From assembly GCA_003339415.1 (NCBI GenBank), contig PDHQ01000477.1, positions 1 to 20,823 on the forward strand: a stretch of 20,823 nt of DNA. The letters run 5' to 3'. The position numbers were made by a program, and so were the translations under genes. The notes beneath the pieces are model-generated. The model was given only the letters and a program-made list of their open reading frames with translations, was not told the DNA's origin and did no database searches. This DNA comes from Ophiocordyceps camponoti-saundersi (nom. inval.) (taxonomy: Eukaryota; Ascomycota; Sordariomycetes; Hypocreales; Ophiocordycipitaceae). Positions 18,908 to 20,823 of this stretch are shown here, in pieces; within the stretch, counting starts at the first letter, position 1, and each line of letters opens with the position of its first letter.

Positions 18908-20694
18908 ATATATAATAATATAAAATACTTATATATTATATAAGGCTAAAAATACTATCCTTATAATACGTAGCGTTAAATAGCTAATTATTAGCGAGGA
19001 TAGGAAAATGAGAATAGGCTAGTATTTATATAACGCTTATTATAGTTAATAAAACGTTAATTAATAAAAAACTAGCTTAGTATTTAATTTATAGCGATAG
19101 TAAAGGAAGAGTAAAAGCGATTAATAAACGTTTTATATAAGGTATCTTAAAATATTATAATAGATTCGAGTTTAAGGATACCGTAATAAGCTTATAAAAT
19201 AGTAATAAGAAGTTATTTTTCCCCTTAATAATTAAAGCTAAGAGTATATTAAATAAGTTGAAGTTTATTAAGGAGGGTATTAAGTATATTTATTATACTC
19301 TTATTAGGTTATTATTACTCTACGATATTAAACGAAAATATAATTTAATTTATCTAATATAACAAATAGTTTATATAAATATTAAAATAAACGTTTAAAA
19401 AGTATAGATTTTATCTTAACGCTTATCTAATTAGATAAAATATAAATAATAGTCCTAAGCCTTATTAGATAAGATATTAAGGAAAATAATATAGAATTAA
19501 TCTTCTATTATATTAATTTATAAGTAATAACTAAGGAAAATCTAAGCTTTATTAATTAGTTTATTATATAGCCGCTTAGTATAATTCTAATCTTTTCGCT
19601 AACTTTTAAAAAAGGCGATAACTTTATCTAAAAAGATTAGTCCGTTTATTACTTATTATATCGGTAATAGTTAGTATACTTATATAATACTTATAAAGGC
19701 TTAATTTATTATATCCGGGACGGTTAGAATTAAGGTAGCCGAAAGTAGCTATATATATATTAACTTAGAAGAAGCTAATATCTTATAAGTATAAGTTATA
19801 TAAAGTAGAGGCTATAAAGGTTTTTCTAAGATACTTTATTATAGCTATATTAAGATATATCTTAACTTAGGGGTTTATACTTAAAGTAAAAGTTATATTA
19901 TATAATTTTAAAAAATTAGTTTTAAGGAGGGAGGGTTATTTAACTATATCGTAAAGCTTTAAAGTAAGTTAAGGGTTATAATATTATTAGAGATTAGGGC
20001 GGTAAGAAGTTTTATAAATTATAAAATTAAGGTTTTTTTTCTTAAAATCGGAATATATTATACGATTATAATTTAAGTTAGTTCCTTAAGGAATATATAA
20101 TAAACTTATTTTAGCTAATAATAAGTCTAGCCCTTAAGTTCTAATTAAATTATATAAAGAAGGTTTTCCCTATAAAAGTTAAAATAAATAATATTATATA
20201 TTTATTATATAATAAACTTTATTAATTTAATTCCTTTAACGGCTATTATAATATTAAGTTATATATCTTAGTATATTAAGTTTATATTTTAAGTTTAGAT
20301 ATAAAAAGAGAAGGTACTATTTTCTATTATTTTATTATATAAAGCTAGGAGGTTATTTATTATAGTTAACGTAATTATAGCCTTTTAAGGTTTATTTTCT
20401 AAGGTATTAAAAGCTATATTATTAGGGGATATGTTACCGTAACGTTATTAAAAATAATATTATATAAGTTAATAAAAAGCACTAAGCTAATATAGCTTTT
20501 CGGTAAGAACTAGATATTAATATATATTATACGTTACCTAAATCTTTTAGTATTAATAATAGTACTAGGCTAAATAGCTTTTTAATAAGGATCAAGGTTA
20601 AAAAAAAGTAAAAGTATATATATTAAATAAAAACGGGCATAAGGGCTCTTTCTTATTATATAAAACTTATCTTATTACTTTTACTAATTTATAG
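18908..20694. other. RIP-mutated relic DNA leading to the terminal array
   Basis: About 1.8 kb with no intact frame. Rare TG-containing words survive at 19009 (AAAATGAGAATAGG), 19258 (AAGTTGAAG) and 20431 (GGATATGTTACC), so erosion is uneven. Some parts, for example 19690-19760 with CCGGGACGGTTAGAATTAAGG, keep a more coding-like look. No domain is recognisable. If the terminal octamer array is a retroelement tail, this stretch would be the 3' part of that element. Confidence 0.5.
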
Positions 20695-20823
20695 TTAACT
20701 AATTAACTAATTAACTAATTAACTAATTAACTAATTAACTAATTAACTAATTAACTAATTAACTAATTAACTAATTAACTAATTAACTAATTAACTAATT
20801 AACTAATTAACTAATTAACTAAT
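20695..20823. repeat. (TTAACTAA)n octanucleotide tandem array
   Basis: Sixteen complete perfect TTAACTAA units run to the last base of the window, so the true length is unknown. There are no substitutions. It is not the TTAGGG telomere repeat of most fungi. It may be a microsatellite expanded at the 3' end of a LINE-type element or a simple satellite, and the contig probably stops because of it. Confidence 0.95.

Noticed and set aside
20695..20823. Telomere
   Set aside because: The unit is TTAACTAA, not TTAGGG or a known variant, and it lacks the G-rich strand typical of telomeres.

Overview
The window reads as a strongly decayed, AT-rich block of a filamentous ascomycete genome (Pezizomycotina), shaped by repeat-induced point mutation (RIP). 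CpA and its complement TpG are almost erased, while CpG survives and TpA/ApT dominate. In positions 128-1320 I count about 18 CpG but only 2 CpA and no TpG. Cytosine-methylation decay would instead remove CpG. In-frame stops are everywhere, ATG is rare, and I find no intact protein-coding gene on either strand. The odd total length, with simple repeats at both ends, suggests a whole contig that broke inside low-complexity tracts.

Layout: (TAA)n at 1-127; unrecognised relic DNA with one lysine-rich open frame (458-676); an LTR-promoter-like patch (about 2141-2400); a hairpin-forming short tandem array (2458-2745); more relic DNA; a giant imperfect palindrome of about 4 kb (4112-8161) whose right arm alone has a perfect 48-bp tandem duplication; relic DNA; then two inverted copies of one tRNA-headed, SINE-like element (10102-10654 plus, 11637-12200 minus) about 1 kb apart. 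After that come a relic promoter (TATA box plus polypyrimidine tract, 12651-12721), a long relic of one or more transposons (12831-17152), a pair of roughly 208-bp direct repeats (17153 and 18698), more relic DNA, and a terminal (TTAACTAA)n array.

The best-supported and most interesting item is the SINE-like pair. Copy 1 starts exactly at the first base of a tRNA-like acceptor stem and is bracketed by a 13-bp near-perfect direct repeat. Copy 2 is 5'-truncated inside the tRNA head and is bracketed by a perfect 16-bp direct repeat. This is the signature expected of LINE-mediated retrotransposition. The tRNA heads and adjoining body are the only parts of the window that still hold appreciable CpA/TpG and GC. 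Differences between the copies there are largely C-to-T and G-to-A.

Nothing suggests a working gene system. The window is a graveyard of nested, inverted and duplicated mobile elements, and most relics are too degraded to assign to a family by eye.
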